This document shows positions 37,036 to 48,390 of a DNA stretch of 64,000 nucleotides, in pieces. How positions within the stretch are numbered: position 1 is the stretch's first letter; each line of letters starts with the position of its first letter. Source of the stretch: Bicyclus anynana (Eukaryota > Arthropoda > Insecta > Lepidoptera > Nymphalidae); NCBI RefSeq assembly GCF_947172395.1, contig NC_069095.1, positions 1,488,001 to 1,552,000 of the forward strand, read 5' to 3'. The translations under genes were made by a program, and so were the position numbers. The notes beneath the pieces were generated by a model. It searched no databases, was not told the origin of the DNA, and saw nothing but the letters and a program-made list of their open reading frames with translations.

Positions 37036-37232
37036 ATTTACTAGCTAACGGTACGTGTGGTACGCTGGTTTCACGTGCGTGGTTCCCATTCACGTAAGAA
37101 TACGGGGATATTATATAGACTATAGCCTTCCTAGATAAATGGGCTATCTAACACTGAAAGAGTTATTCAAATCGGACCAGTAGTTCCAGAGATAAGCGCG
37201 TTCAAACAAACAAACATACTCTTCAGCTTTAA
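37036..37232 (-). mobile_element. Helitron family A copy
   Basis: Reverse-strand copy: CTAGCTAACGGTACGTGTGG, TTCACGTGCGTGGTTCCC, GGGCTATCTAACACTGAAAG, GCGCGTTCAAACAAACAAAC. Confidence 0.8.
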
Positions 37233-37837
37233 TACTGAATTTAAAAAAACAACTGTGAGAGATAATGGTATGTATTTCTAGTTATTTTAGTTTAGTGAAG
37301 ATCATTAACAACATTTACGTATGGTCTATTCCAGAATAACTAGTCCATACGTATAATATTGTAGAACCAACATCCAATTATTATAGACTTAGCATTAGGC
37401 AATATTAGTTGGATTGTTTGAGCTGCTATTTGAGGTGAACGATGTGTCGATGTTCATTTAAACTGATCATGAATTAATCTCGATCATTAGCTCTAGCAGT
37501 CATGATGAACTGCAAGCAGATTAATCGATTACAGACTTTCAATTGAAGCAAACATGTTCTATTCAATTTAAAAACAGTTTTTATAAGTAGAGCAGTGGCG
37601 AAGGATGGAATTTCGATGAAGGTAAGCCGCATAAAAGAAAAAGAAATTCGTGTAGCACAAAATCTGGTTACTCATAATATATCTAGATATAGTACAACAA
37701 TGAATATAGATGGATGGATGGATTTTTAAAGGTAATCCGCCGGGAATCGGCTTGCATTAACTCTTCGCCTCTGGTAGGTACTTAGTGACCCTGCTTTGTG
37801 AGAATTCACAGGACATACAAGGGACACCGGAATAGCC

Positions 37838-38146
37838 GTGATAGCCCAGTGGATATGGCCTCTTACTTCGATTCGGAGGGCATAGGTTTGAATCCGGTCC
37901 GGGGCATGCACCTCAAACTTTTCAGTTATGTGCATTTTAGGGAATTAAATATCACGTGTCTCAAACGGTGAAGGAAAAACATCATGAGGAAATCTGCATA
38001 CCTGAGAATTTCCTTAATTCTCTGCGTGTGTGAAGTCTACCAATCCGCATTGGGCCAGCGTGGTAGACTATTGGTCTAACCCCTCTCGTATTGAGAGGAG
38101 ACTCGTGCTCAACATTGAGCCGAAAATGGGTTGCTGATGATGTAAG
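37838..38146 (+). mobile_element. SINE family 1, complete
   Basis: GTGATAGCCCAGTGGATATG, GAATCCGGTCCGGGGCATGC, GGCCAGCGTGGTAGACTATT and a GATGATG tail. The head carries recognisable A and B boxes. Confidence 0.85.
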
Positions 38147-38772
38147 AAACACATTTTATGTAGGTACACGTATACTCGATGTGAACTCTTTACTAACAAA
38201 CAAATTAAAAATGAAGGTATAAATCGCTTATCAAGTATATACCACTGGTAATTTTTTTTTTATAAAAAACCAATACATACCTATACCATATAATTATATA
38301 AAACAAATAAGTTGGAGTTTTCTACCTTAATTTCCAATTTGTTTGTTGGTAAACAGACATCGAATATGGCTTTATTACAGGTAAAGAGAGGTGGCCCTCA
38401 GTTGAGATTCAAAAGCGCCATTTTATGAGATTTCTTTCGCAAATGCTACTTTTTCTATAATATACCCGTAACAATAGATTAGCTGTTTCGTTCCATTGCA
38501 CAGTATCAATAAAGTTTGGCACGTCGCCCGCTCTCAAATCACTAGTGATCCGTGACTGTGTTAGTCACAGTTAAACGATGTTTTACTTTTATTTGTACAT
38601 CTCTTTTATGAAAATGTTGGAAGTTTAGATAGTTCGTAGGTATATTGTTAGGGAAATGAAGCGTGAACTGAGAAGTTTATACTTATTTTCCTGATAATGA
38701 TGATGATGGTGATTCTCTTTACCGAAAGAAAGAGAAATTGGTAGGAAAGGACCAGTGATTTGACTATTACAA

Positions 38773-39114
38773 TAAAAAATAAAAATTTTAATAAAAAAAA
38801 TTCAACCGACTTCCAAATTAAAAATTAACCTAAACTAAAAAGCAAAAAATAACATCTTACCTATGTGCTACCTTCTGATCAGTTTGAAGGCGGTGCCAAG
38901 CCAGTGAAGTTTTAATTCAAGCCGTTTATATTACACAATTTCCGTGGTTCTTTCAGAAACGGCTTTAATTAAAACATGACACTGGATTGGCACCGCCTTC
39001 AAACTGATCAGAAGGTAGCACATAGGTAAGATGTTATTTTTTGCTTTTTAGTTTAGGTTAATTTTTAATTTGGAAGTCGGTTGAATTTTTTTTATTAAAA
39101 TTTTTATTTTTTAA
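38773..39114. repeat. 340-base near-perfect palindrome
   Basis: Left arm 38773-38927 and right arm 38957-39114 with a loop of about 29 bases. The outer 126 bases of the arms (38773-38898 against 38989-39114) look identical by eye; the inner 30 differ by a few bases. The arms carry AACCGACTTCCAAATT. Confidence 0.9.
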
Positions 39115-39309
39115 TTTTTAGTGTTAGCACACCTAACTGAGTGTGAACAAAAATTAATGAGCAATTAGTTGAAACGTTATTTTCTTATGATAAGTATGTA
39201 AGTCCTACAATCCCAATTTTAATAAAAATACTGCCTTAACTCATATACAAATTTTCACTCCCCCCTTATCCACACGTAATATGAATATTCAGAAAAACGT
39301 GAAAAGTTA

Positions 39310-39850
39310 CTGTCCTCCGTCTTCATCACCAGACCCCTATGCAGTCACAATCCATATGGGCGGAAAGTTCTTATCAATATAAAATTTATCAAGTCCAAAC
39401 ACAAGGCAGCTACTGTGAACCGTCGAGGAGTTCCCTTAACTCCTTCATCTTCTTCACCAGACCTCTAATACAGTCACAACCTATCCAGATGGAAAGTTCT
39501 CATCAATACAAAATTATCAAGTCAAAACACAAGGTAGCTACTGTGAACCGTCGAGGAGTTCCCTTAACTATCCTTCGTCTTCATCACCAGACCCCTAATA
39601 CAGTCACAACCCATCTAGGTGGAAAGTTCTCATCAATACAAATTTATCAAGTCCAAAAACAAGGTAGCTACTGTGAACCGTCGAGGAGTTCTCTTCACTG
39701 TCCTTCGTCTTCATCATCAGACCCTTAATACAGTCACAACCATCTAGGTGGAAAGTTCTCATCAATACAAATAAATCAAGCCCAAACAAAAGGTACCTGC
39801 TGTAAATCGTTGACGAGTTCCATCGTCTGTGTATCGGCTCCATCATCAGA
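39310..39850 (+). repeat. Minisatellite, unit about 129 bases, 4 to 5 copies
   Basis: CCAGACCC-type landmarks at 39331, 39459, 39589, 39719 and 39848 give periods of 128, 130, 130 and 129. Each unit has CAGTCACAAC, GGAAAGTTCTCATCAATAC and GTCGAGGAGTTC. The unit is not a multiple of three throughout, so the 129-residue frame is not a gene. Confidence 0.9.
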
Positions 39851-40152
39851 TCAACTCCAAACCTACATAAAATTGTAGTTGTTTAAAATACCTTATGGAA
39901 ACACTAACAAACGCACTAGCCGTCTCTACGATTTTCGAAAGTTCCTCTCGATTTCTCCAGGATGCCATCATCAGATCCTGACATGAAAAAAATGGGACCA
40001 CCCTGAAATCAAACCCTTCAAAACAAAAAAAGAATTTTCAAAATCGGTCCACAAATGACGGAATTATCGCTGGACATACATAAAAAAAAAAAAAAAAAAA
40101 ACATACATACAGCCGAACGTAGAACCTCCTCCTTTTTGGAAGTCGGTTAAAA
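39850..40152 (+). mobile_element. End of the AACCGACTTC repeat family, with poly(A)
   Basis: GTTCCTCTCGATTTCTCCAG, AAAATCGGTCCACAAATGAC, (A)n at 40082-40100, CATACATACAGCCGAACGTA, then CTTTTTGGAAGTCGGTTAAA. Similar ends occur at 25-55, 10085-10138, 33655-33715 and 60540-60600. Confidence 0.75.
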
Positions 40153-40299
40153 AATACAACTGAAGTTTTTGAAATTTTAAATTAGTAGCTTTTCACATTT
40201 GAGGTATTTAAAAATCTATTTGTAAAATCTGTCTCGTCTTGTTTCATTTCGTCCTTGTTGAGTTGTTATTCCGTTTATAATATGCAATAGTCGGTGAAT

Positions 40300-40352
40300 G
40301 TTGATAATGATGAAGTACTATCACATCCTCATAGTACTTCATCATTATCAAC
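40300..40352. repeat. Perfect hairpin, 21-base arms, at a SINE tail
   Basis: Left arm 40300-40320, loop 40321-40331, right arm 40332-40352. The right arm spans the junction of flank and SINE tail. Confidence 0.9.
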
Positions 40353-40655
40353 CCATATTCGGCTCACTGCTGAGCTAGAGTCTCCTCTCAGAATGAGAGG
40401 GGTTAGGCCAATAGTCCAGCACGCTGATCCAATGCGGATTGGCAGACTTCACACACGCAGAGATTTAAGAAAATTCTCTGGTATGCAAGTTTCCTCACGA
40501 CGTTTTTCCTTCACCGTTTGAGACGCCTGATATTTAATTTCTTAAAATGCACACAACTGAAAAATTGGAGGTGCATGCCCCGGACCGGATTCGAACCCAC
40601 ACCCTCCGGAATCGGAGGCAAAGGGTCATATCCACTGGGCAACACGGCTCTGTCA
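40332..40655 (-). mobile_element. SINE family 1, complete
   Basis: Minus-strand copy: tail at 40340, GGCTCACTGCTGAGC, CAGCACGCTGATCCAATGCG, box B complement at 40598-40610. Its tail is duplicated in inverted form at 40300-40320. Confidence 0.85.
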
Positions 40656-41074
40656 TAGTACATATTATATGAAAACCAAAGCTTAATTAGCTAAAACTGG
40701 AGCTTTCAAAACTTTGATACCAAATCTACAACGCGACAGAAATAGAAGCATCATCACCATAAATCATTGACATACCCGCATTTAAAGAAGCGTTTATATG
40801 AAAGGTCATCGCAATTACTTAATGAAAGTACAAAACGTGTGATATTAAGAGCGAGTGAAAGCATATTAGAGACACCATCTACCTACTGGTGCGTGTCTGA
40901 TTTGGGCTTTGTAAGATTAGGGCCACACTATCGAATTATTGTTCATTCATTTCTGTTGGTCAAATACATTCATTCACCCTTAATTTATTATAGTCGTAAC
41001 ATATTTATTTTTCCAATTTATTGCTAAAACATATCTAATTAATATGATTTACTTATGGAATTTATTAATGACTA

Positions 41075-41280
41075 TCAGACGCCCAAGACTCCGTTCGCGT
41101 AAAGTTTTATTTTTCTCAAATCCTGAAGAAAACAATTGATTTTTTTTTTAGGGATAATAAGTTAAAAAGTCTAGGTATTGTAACAATGTATAATCTATCT
41201 CCATACCAAATTTCAGTTAAAGCAGTAGTTGCGGTGTAAATTATTATCACAAACCTTTGCCTTTAAATTATTAATGTCAT
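41075..41280 (-). mobile_element. Diverged Helitron family B copy
   Basis: CAGACGCCCAAGACTCCGTT, ATACCAAATTTCAGTTAAAG, CAGTAGTTGCGGTGTAAA. It abuts the 1 kb copy starting at 41285. Confidence 0.6.
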
Positions 41281-41284
41281 TTTA

Positions 41285-42067
41285 TTTTAAACTAGCGGAC
41301 GCCTGCGACTTCGTCCGCGTGAAATTCGTTGTAAACTTTCAACTACCCCTACCCTACCACTACCCTATCCCTACCCTATCCTACCCCTGCCCTACCCTAA
41401 ACCTACCCTACCCCTATCCTACACTACCCCTACCCTACCCCTACCCTACTCATTAAGGCTGCACTTCTTTAGTTATTAACCAACCCCCGGGAGTCGCGTC
41501 GAGCGCGGCAACCGTTACACAAAAATAATCCATATAGCATGAATTAGTATTAATAATTATAATTATTAATATGGCTTAGCGTATTTCTTGTATAACTTTG
41601 GTGTTTCTTTACCGATTTTTATGATTCTTTTTTTATTGAATAGGTAATATAAATATATGTTAACTTTTTTAGTTAGGGATGAGTGATGAGTGTTATAAAC
41701 ATAAGAGTAGACAAATATAATTAGAAAGCTCCGAACTCCTAAGCTATCGGGAGTTACACGTGTTATTGTGAGTCAACCATAAAAAAAAGACATATATATG
41801 CTGTTGTGTTTTTATAGATAATTTTAAGGAGAACATTTCCGTCATACATGATTTCTATGTAGCTTTAACCATTAAGGCTGTACACGCGACGGAAGCTTAA
41901 AAAATTGAGTAACTTCTCCCGTTTTCTCAACATTTCTCTTCACTGCTCTACTCCTATTGATCGTAGCGTAATGAAAAGTATACTATAACCTGCCCAGGAG
42001 TATGTAGAATAATTGTACCAAGTTTCGTTAAAATCCGTCCAGTAGTTTTTGTTTCTATAAAGAACAT

Positions 42068-42108
<41 letters not shown>

Positions 42109-42235
42109 AATTTTACTGATTGCATTTTTGGCATCAGTATCGATCACTAATCACCCCCTGATAGTTATTTTGGAAATATATTTCATGTACAGAATTGACC
42201 TCTCTACAGATTTATTATAAGTATAGAAGATAGAT
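41285..42235 (-). mobile_element. Inverted copy of the 1 kb Helitron
   Basis: Reverse complement of 1735-2772: starts CTAGCGGACGCCTGCGACTT, then a CCCTA-rich run 41341-41455, GCACTTCTT, the GGTTGCC..CGCGTCGAGCG block (reversed), and (CAGA)n at 42067-42106. Long, close identity suggests both copies moved recently. Confidence 0.8.
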
Positions 42236-42367
42236 AAACATCTTTTCAGTGGTAATTATTATTGCTTCTTTGGGAAAGAGGTATTATGAGCTTGGAAGTT
42301 CCTTCAATTTAGAATCAATAGTTACTAGGTATTCTTAGTCATGCAAGCTATATGTAATCATCACACT

Positions 42368-42562
42368 TCACACTAATATATTAATGCGTAAGTTTGTGTA
42401 AGTCTGTATGTAAGTAGGTACGTTTGTTCCTCCTTTGTGCAGCAGCTACTGTAGCGATTTGGCTGAAATTTGGAATGGAAATAGATTTTATTTTGGATTA
42501 ACACATAGGCTATGTTTTATCCCGAAAAAATCCATAGTTCCCGCGAGATTTGAGAAAAACTA
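42368..42562 (+). mobile_element. Helitron family B copy, 3' truncated
   Basis: CACACTAATATATTAATGCG, GGCTGAAATTTGGAATGGAA, ATCCCGAAAAAATCCATAGT; it stops at GAGAAAAACTATATTT. Confidence 0.75.
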
Positions 42563-42854
42563 TATTTTTATTTCTTATAATGTCCAATTCAAGCTAAGAC
42601 AACGTTTTGTCGCACCACATGCCGCTAGTATGTTTCCGCAGTTATAATGGTGATAATTTCCAAAACCGCAAAGTGAAAGCACGAGCAATTTGCACACTAA
42701 ATGCGAAGTGATGGCTGATGACATGTGATTTTGAATTTGGAGTAATTGCTCTACGGAATTTATCAACCCATTACGAATTACTCTCACATTTGAATACTTA
42801 CCACGAAAAATAAAACAATGATATAAATTGAATATTTCTATCATTATCATATTA

Positions 42855-43070
42855 CTAGTCGCGACTTCGTCCGCGTGGAATTTAGTTTTTCACAAATCCC
42901 TCGGGAGCCATGGATTTTTCCGGGATAAAAAGTAGCCTATGTGTTAATCAAGAGTAAAATCTTTTTTATTCCAAATTACAGCCAAATCGCTTCAGTAGTA
43001 GCGGCGTTAAAGAATAACAAACATCCAAACATCTATACAAACTTTCGCGTTTATAATATTAGTAGGATTA
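42855..43070 (-). mobile_element. Helitron family B copy
   Basis: CTAGTCGCGACTTCGTCCGC, GGGAGCCATGGATTTTTCCG, TTTCGCGTTTATAATATTAG. Confidence 0.85.
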
Positions 43071-43082
43071 TCAGAAATAAGG

Positions 43083-43215
43083 AAATCCGCAAAACAACCA
43101 AAATTACTGACATAGTTTAGCGAGTCGCGAAGCTGAACTGGCAAACTGCACATAGTACGAAAAGCCGATGGACGTTGGTGACCCAAGGTGGAATGGTGGA
43201 ACCACAGATTAAACA
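43083..43215 (+). mobile_element. RTE-like LINE tail fragment
   Basis: Plus-strand copy (GGAAATCCGC, ACTGACATAGTTTAGCGAGT, CGAAGCTGAACTGGCA, AAAAGCCGATGGACGTTGG). It directly follows a minus-strand Helitron end at 43070. Confidence 0.75.
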
Positions 43216-43995
43216 GATAGAACGCACGGAACACGACTGTGTCGTAGCCGTTCCTAATACAAAATTCAAAAACAAATACATACTCGAGGCAGTACGACAC
43301 GAAACGTCGCATCAGTAATTTTCAATATTATTCAAGAAAAAGTCATTATGTTTTTAAATATATTAAAAAATGAACAAAAACTAAAAAATATGATGGAATA
43401 CGATATTTTTTATATGTCATTGATTATTAGTCTATTATGATATCAGTTTATGTATTTGTTGTTAGTGTTAAATCTTGAAATAGAAATTTATAAAAAAACT
43501 TTTATTGATAGGTAAATCAATGATTTTATATCAATCGACAAGCACGCTATCGAAGTTTTCCGCGGCTATCTTTCGCTCGAAATATTATAATTAGATGATG
43601 TAATTCCTAAACTAATTTTTAATTTAGAATTAATAAAGATACATAATAATATATTAGATAAGTTCACATATTTATGGATACAGACATCGTTTAAGGATTA
43701 ATAACCCGGCCGATTCATCGAGGTCATGCTAATTCTAATTGAAAATAACATGTAGGTAATATACACGGATATCAGATATCTACGGATAGATACATAAATT
43801 TAAATAAAGATACGTGATATTGTTAATTCATGCAATAATTACTATAACAGTGTGTTTTTTAAAACTAAAATAATTTACTCATAATAAGTTATATTTAGCC
43901 GTGACTTAAGCTTTAGCTAAATATGGTAACAAATTTTTGTTAATTTTTTTGGAAGTACCTATAGAATATTGGCAGACTTCACACGAAAACTCTGC

Positions 43996-44105
43996 CTAAT
44001 GATGACGATGATGATGATAAGGATGATGATGACGATGATGTAGATGATGATGATGATGATGAAAAAGACGAAGAAGATGAAGAAAATGATGGAGATGATG
44101 AAAAT
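43996..44105 (+). repeat. GAT/GAA-rich simple sequence
   Basis: Runs of GATGAT with GAC, GAA and AAG interruptions. It could read as an acidic peptide but has no in-frame start nearby and is better seen as an expanded SINE or LINE tail. Confidence 0.7.
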
Positions 44106-44216
44106 ATTCATAAATGTTATGTAGATATCATTGATTATAAGCGCGTGCAGTCTGAGAGCAGCCTACAACAAACTTAGATAGACTTTTTTTGCCATCTTAT
44201 ATTATTAGATATATTT

Positions 44217-44250
44217 AGAAGTACTCTTATAGTACTATAAGAGTACTTCT
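44217..44250. repeat. Perfect 34-base palindrome
   Basis: AGAAGTACTCTTATAG and its complement meet at the centre. Flanking TATATTTAG/CTAAACTATA adds imperfect pairing. Confidence 0.85.
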
Positions 44251-44585
44251 CTAAACTATAATATAAGTCTTAATGTATTTTTTTTAATTCTTTATCTATA
44301 TAGTCACAGTGGGCAATATCGATAAACCAAAGGTAAGTCTTTATTATACTCATACAAAGGGTCCTTTAGGTTTCAAATTGCAAAGGTATAATCATAACAA
44401 GTTCCCACATTTTAATATTCTGTGTTTTCATAACAGTGTCGATTTACATTTAACTATTCACATTTAAGGCTTCATGTTTGAACATGTCGTAGTTTGTACC
44501 GATGATTTGAAAATGATTTCAGCTTGGAACAATTCTTTTTTAACACGCTTTTGTTAGCTTCAATTGTAACTAAGGGTTTATGCGG

Positions 44586-44637
44586 GCGGCAACTCTGCCG
44601 ACTGCAGTCGACTGCAGTCGTCGGTAGCAGTTGCCGC
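44586..44637. repeat. Imperfect 52-base palindrome
   Basis: GCGGCAACT at the left pairs with AGTTGCCGC at the right; the core CGACTGCAGTCGACTGCAGT is itself self-complementary over 22 bases (44599-44620). Confidence 0.75.
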
Positions 44638-44765
44638 TTGTGTAAAGGAACACTAACTATGTATGTAAGAAAATCTTGGAATCTTAATTTGACCCACTTC
44701 CCGGTATTCCATTGAGATGAAATTTTGCACACGCTCTGAGTTTTGATGACAATGTCTATTGTCTA

Positions 44766-45241
44766 TCATACCTTCATCATCATCATCATATCAGCCGATG
44801 GACGTAGACCACTACAGGACATAGGCATTTTGTAGGGACTTCCAAACATCACGATACTGAGCCACCTGCATCCAGCGAATCCCAGCGACTCGCTTGATGT
44901 CGTCAGTCCACCTGGTGGGGGGTCGGCCAACACTGCACTTACTAGTGCATTCCAGCACTTTACGACCCCAACGTCCATCGGCTCTTCGAACTATGTGCCC
45001 CGCCCATTGCCACTTCAGCTTCGCAACTCGTTGAGCTATGTCGGTGACTTTGGTTCTTCTGCGGATCTCCTCATTCCTGATTCGATCACGCAGAGATACT
45101 CCTAACATAGCTCGTTCCACCGCCCGCTGTGTGACTCTGAGCCTTCTTATGAGGCCCATAGTTAGCGACCAAGTCTCGGAACCATAGGTCATCACTGACA
45201 ACACGCACTGTCCGAAGACTTTTGCCTTCAGGCACTGAGAC
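44766..45241 (-). pseudogene. 3' end of an RTE-like non-LTR retrotransposon with reverse transcriptase C-terminus
   Basis: The minus-strand frame at 44812-45204 encodes 130 residues containing YGSETWSLT, RRLRVTQRAVERAMLG, AKLKWQWAGHIVRR and a GRPPTRW.DDI motif. This is the C-terminal end of reverse transcriptases of a LINE class often annotated as F52C9.6-like and RTE-related. The same frame runs upstream to about 45241 (reading LKAKVFGQCVLSVMTYGSETW in part), so the ATG at 45204 is internal. The catalytic domain is missing: a 5'-truncated insertion. The element ends in an ATG/CAT microsatellite at 44775-44790. It is the best-preserved of about ten copies of this tail in the window. Confidence 0.85.
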
Positions 45242-45244
45242 CTA

Positions 45245-46540
45245 TCATACCTTAGGCATACATTTTAGCCCCATATTGGTGACAAATTCTCAATAGCAGC
45301 CTGGGCTTGGAAATCCACGACGATTCCGTACTTTAGAGATAACGAGATACTAAAATTCACCAACAAAATTGTCTGTCGTTTTTTTGAAGGGGACAAGGTA
45401 AGCTCACACGTCGAAAATATTAAATACCAATATCATGTGTCCTTACAATACACACAACTATATATTTAAATCGTAATACACTACGTGCAATTTTGACACA
45501 ATGTAACATTGATTCTATAGACGCAGCTTGTATAAGCACGTTAGATCATGATCGTATAATTTTGACAAGGGGTAACGTCTAGCAAGGCAGGTTCTATGGT
45601 AATTAGTCCGAGGCTCCAAATCATCTTAGAGGGAAAAAAGGCTTGCCCTGCAATGGATTAGTAATAAAGGGCTGATGATGAAACAGAATAGTGCTTTTAA
45701 GGCTATAGGCTGTAAAAGTTCGAATAATAGTATCGTCCGTAGGTAGGTATATAAATGCGAAAAGCAAATTGCATAATAACAGTTTACATCCTGCTAACGT
45801 TCATCCCGTGATGTCATAAACGGAAAGCTCAGCCGTTCCGAATAACAGCAACGTCACAGTATGACAATATACAGTATGTATGAGTACATTTTGTTGATAG
45901 ATTCTGATTGTCATGAAAAAATTATTCAATGTAATGTATCATTTCTGTTCATGTTTTTACAAAACAATATATCCGAACCAGAGTTGAGTCAATACAAGAA
46001 GACAGGTTTGTCTTTTTAAAAGATCTAGGCATTAAATAATTAGGAAACGAGGAATTATAACGGCTGAATATGCTACAGCCTAGCCGTGTTCAGCTAACAT
46101 TTAAATTCTTTAAATTATATAGATATACATTAGTTATGAATAGAATAACCTACAGGTACGGAGAGTGAGAAGAGCAGGAGGCACTACGTATCACCTTAAA
46201 GGTATAAATGTTTTTAGTCTGAGTTTCAAGTTCGTCGAGGTTCGTCAAGGTTCTATCTTCTACTGCAAGTATGCTTTTACTCAACTGTACGGTAGACAAA
46301 CCGTGTTATTATTATAACGGTAGCAGTATACACGTGTTAACTATGTACAATATCCTATCCAATTGCACAGTGCGGCCATAAATCATGACGTAACATCATT
46401 GTCAGTCACAGCACGGGGCGTGTTGCGTACACCGTGGTGCGGGCCGCTGCACACTCAGACACTTTGTAAAATTTCTAGTAAAATTAAAAATTTTAATAAA
46501 ATTTTTAAAATTTATTTTTTTAAAATTAAATACACCTCCC
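45245..46540. other. Intergenic DNA without a recognised gene
   Basis: A SINE-like end at 45600-45685 (AATGGATTAGTAATAAAGGG, GCTGATGATGAAAC). The 100-residue frame at 46363-46665 enters the repeat at 46540 and is not a gene. Confidence 0.5.
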
Positions 46541-46745
46541 GTGACCAGAAGGCTGGCCTATATTTAGGCCAAAGAATTAGTATTGCCATACAACGTGGCA
46601 ATACTGCCAGCCTTTTGGGCACTTTACCTATGATCGTCGATTCGGACGAATTATACGACGCCTGAGCCTTTAGATATAATTTAAATTTAGTATATTTTCT
46701 TTTTAATTTTTATAATATGTAGTTATAGGTATCTAGGTACGAAGT
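46540..46745 (+). mobile_element. Short repeat, second copy
   Basis: Partner of 9625-9780: GAAGGCTGGCCTATATTTAG, GTGGCAATACTGCCAGCC, ACGACGCCTGAGCC. An extra block with GGCCTATATTTAGGCC makes this copy longer. Confidence 0.65.
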
Positions 46746-47082
46746 TTTATTATTATTTAATTTAAAATTTAAAAATAAAAGGTTTAACTCAATCTAACCA
46801 AATCAATTTTGCTGAATACATGAAATGTGGTAAACGTTAAGAAACACGTTATGATATGCAAATTTTATTAATTAATTTATGTTAAATTATTTTAATGACA
46901 TAAAAAAAACAAAACTTATTTTATATACGCCTATACTCGTACGTACAAGTAGCTACTACCAATAACGCGCATAGTCGGTTTTTTTAAAAAAAATCTTTGT
47001 TAATTGAAAATATTGACTTCAAAACGGGTTGTTGTGTTTTTTTAATTATTTTTTTAATGATTGAACAATATAATTTTCGTGT

Positions 47083-47300
47083 TTGAAGAGCCGATATAAA
47101 TGTTAGGGTCCTAAGGCACTGGAAAGGCAACCTCGTATCGGAAGAGCTAGACTGGAAACCAACTAGGTGGACAGACAAACCAACTAGGTGGACAGACGAC
47201 ATCAAGCGGCAATAGGCAATTCTGGGTAGATATGGCTCAAGACCATGGTGTTTTGAAGATCTTACAAGAGTCCTTTGTCCAGCTGTGGTCGTCCAACATC
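47083..47300 (+). mobile_element. RTE-like LINE tail fragment with 21-base duplication
   Basis: Plus-strand copy with GAAGAGCCGATATAAATG and CCAACTAGGTGGACAGACGA. The unit CCAACTAGGTGGACAGAC occurs twice in direct tandem (about 47158 and 47179), unlike the other copies. Confidence 0.7.
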
Positions 47301-47327
47301 GACATCGTTCAAAGGGATATATTGTAT

Positions 47328-47500
47328 GATTTTTTTTTTTCAAAAGAGCAACTGTTGAGTTTCTTGCTGGTTTCTTCTCAGCAGAACCAGACTTCCGAAC
47401 TGGTGGTAGAATATTTACAAATAGTCAACTGACATGTCAATAGTGCTTGTAAACTGAGCTTACTTGAAATAAATCAATTTTCAATCTGAATTTTAAATTT
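47328..47500 (+). mobile_element. Second LINE family, 3' UTR copy
   Basis: Close match to 23945-24110 (CAAAAGAGCAACTGTTGAG, TTTACAAATAGTCAACTGAC, TTGAAATAAAT). Abuts the RTE-like fragment ending near 47300. Confidence 0.85.
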
Positions 47501-48027
47501 ATTGGGATGTTATCATAAGTATCTAAGTAAGTATCTATTAATAATTATATCATCATAATCATCATTATTTACTTACTTACTACACAAAAAATCACATACA
47601 CACGATTTTTTGTATTACGAGTTTTCTTTATTTTTTGCAACACAACTACGAAAAATAAATAAATATTGATCATGTAAGTCACAAAACACATGTTAAATAA
47701 AAACGAATCCAAGTTTCAGAGTAGATGTAAAAAAATACCAAGGCTGATGAGAGCTGTACAAAGCCCTGACCTAATTTACACCGCGGCATAAAAGAAGAAA
47801 AAAACCATTAGGTACTGTTTATTACATTATATTACATACATTTGGTAAGAAAAGTTTTTACTCGTACCAAACATTTTATAAAACGTTTTTATTTCAAACG
47901 TTGTTTTACTCTGACTCTATACTCCGACGTGAGTTTTAGTCGTGTTTCATAATAAATTAATATAAATAATACTCACGATACTTTAAATCCTAAAGCGTTG
48001 TTTTATCTACAGAATCTTCATTGAAAC

Positions 48028-48192
48028 TATCACACTAATATTATAAAGACGAAGTATTGTAAGTATGTTTGTTCCTCTTTTACGCTGCGGATACTGAAGC
48101 GATTTGATTGAAATTTGGAATGGAAATAGATTTTACTCTGGAATAACACATAGGCTACTTTTCATCCCGGAAAAATTCATGGTTCCCGCGAT
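48028..48192 (+). mobile_element. Helitron family B copy, 3' truncated
   Basis: CACACTAATATTATAAAGAC to AAAATTCATGGTTCCCGCGA. The end is lost where the inverted-repeat element at 48212 begins. Confidence 0.8.
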
Positions 48193-48211
48193 ATAAATAA
48201 ATTTAAAGTCA

Positions 48212-48390
48212 AAATAAATAAACGCTTTGGAAATTAGAAAGATGTATGAGAATGACATTTGCTATCGACAGGTCACGTGATCAAGATCTGTCACTCCCAT
48301 AATTTTTTCTAGTTTTCGAAGCGTTAGCGATTGTAGAAAGAAAATCAACATACCACTTGGCTACGGGGGCTGGCCTTCTAGTGAGATAAT
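48212..48390. mobile_element. Fold-back MITE, copy 2 (inverted)
   Basis: Reverse-orientation partner of 23470-23612: TTTGCTATCGACAGGTCACG, TTTTTTCTAGTTTTCGAAGC, GGCTACGGGGGCTGG. Confidence 0.8.

Noticed and set aside
39339..39728. 129-residue open frame
   Set aside because: It lies within the minisatellite; units of 128-130 bases shift frame from copy to copy and no family motif is seen.
39310..39850. Regular repeats considered as a CRISPR array
   Set aside because: Units of 129 bases diverge throughout with no short-repeat and unique-spacer pattern, and the genome is animal.
43996..44180. Acidic Asp/Glu-rich peptide frame
   Set aside because: It derives from GAT/GAA simple sequence; no start codon or splice context supports it.
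46984..47343. 119-residue minus-strand frame
   Set aside because: It is antisense across an RTE-like LINE fragment and a second LINE end.
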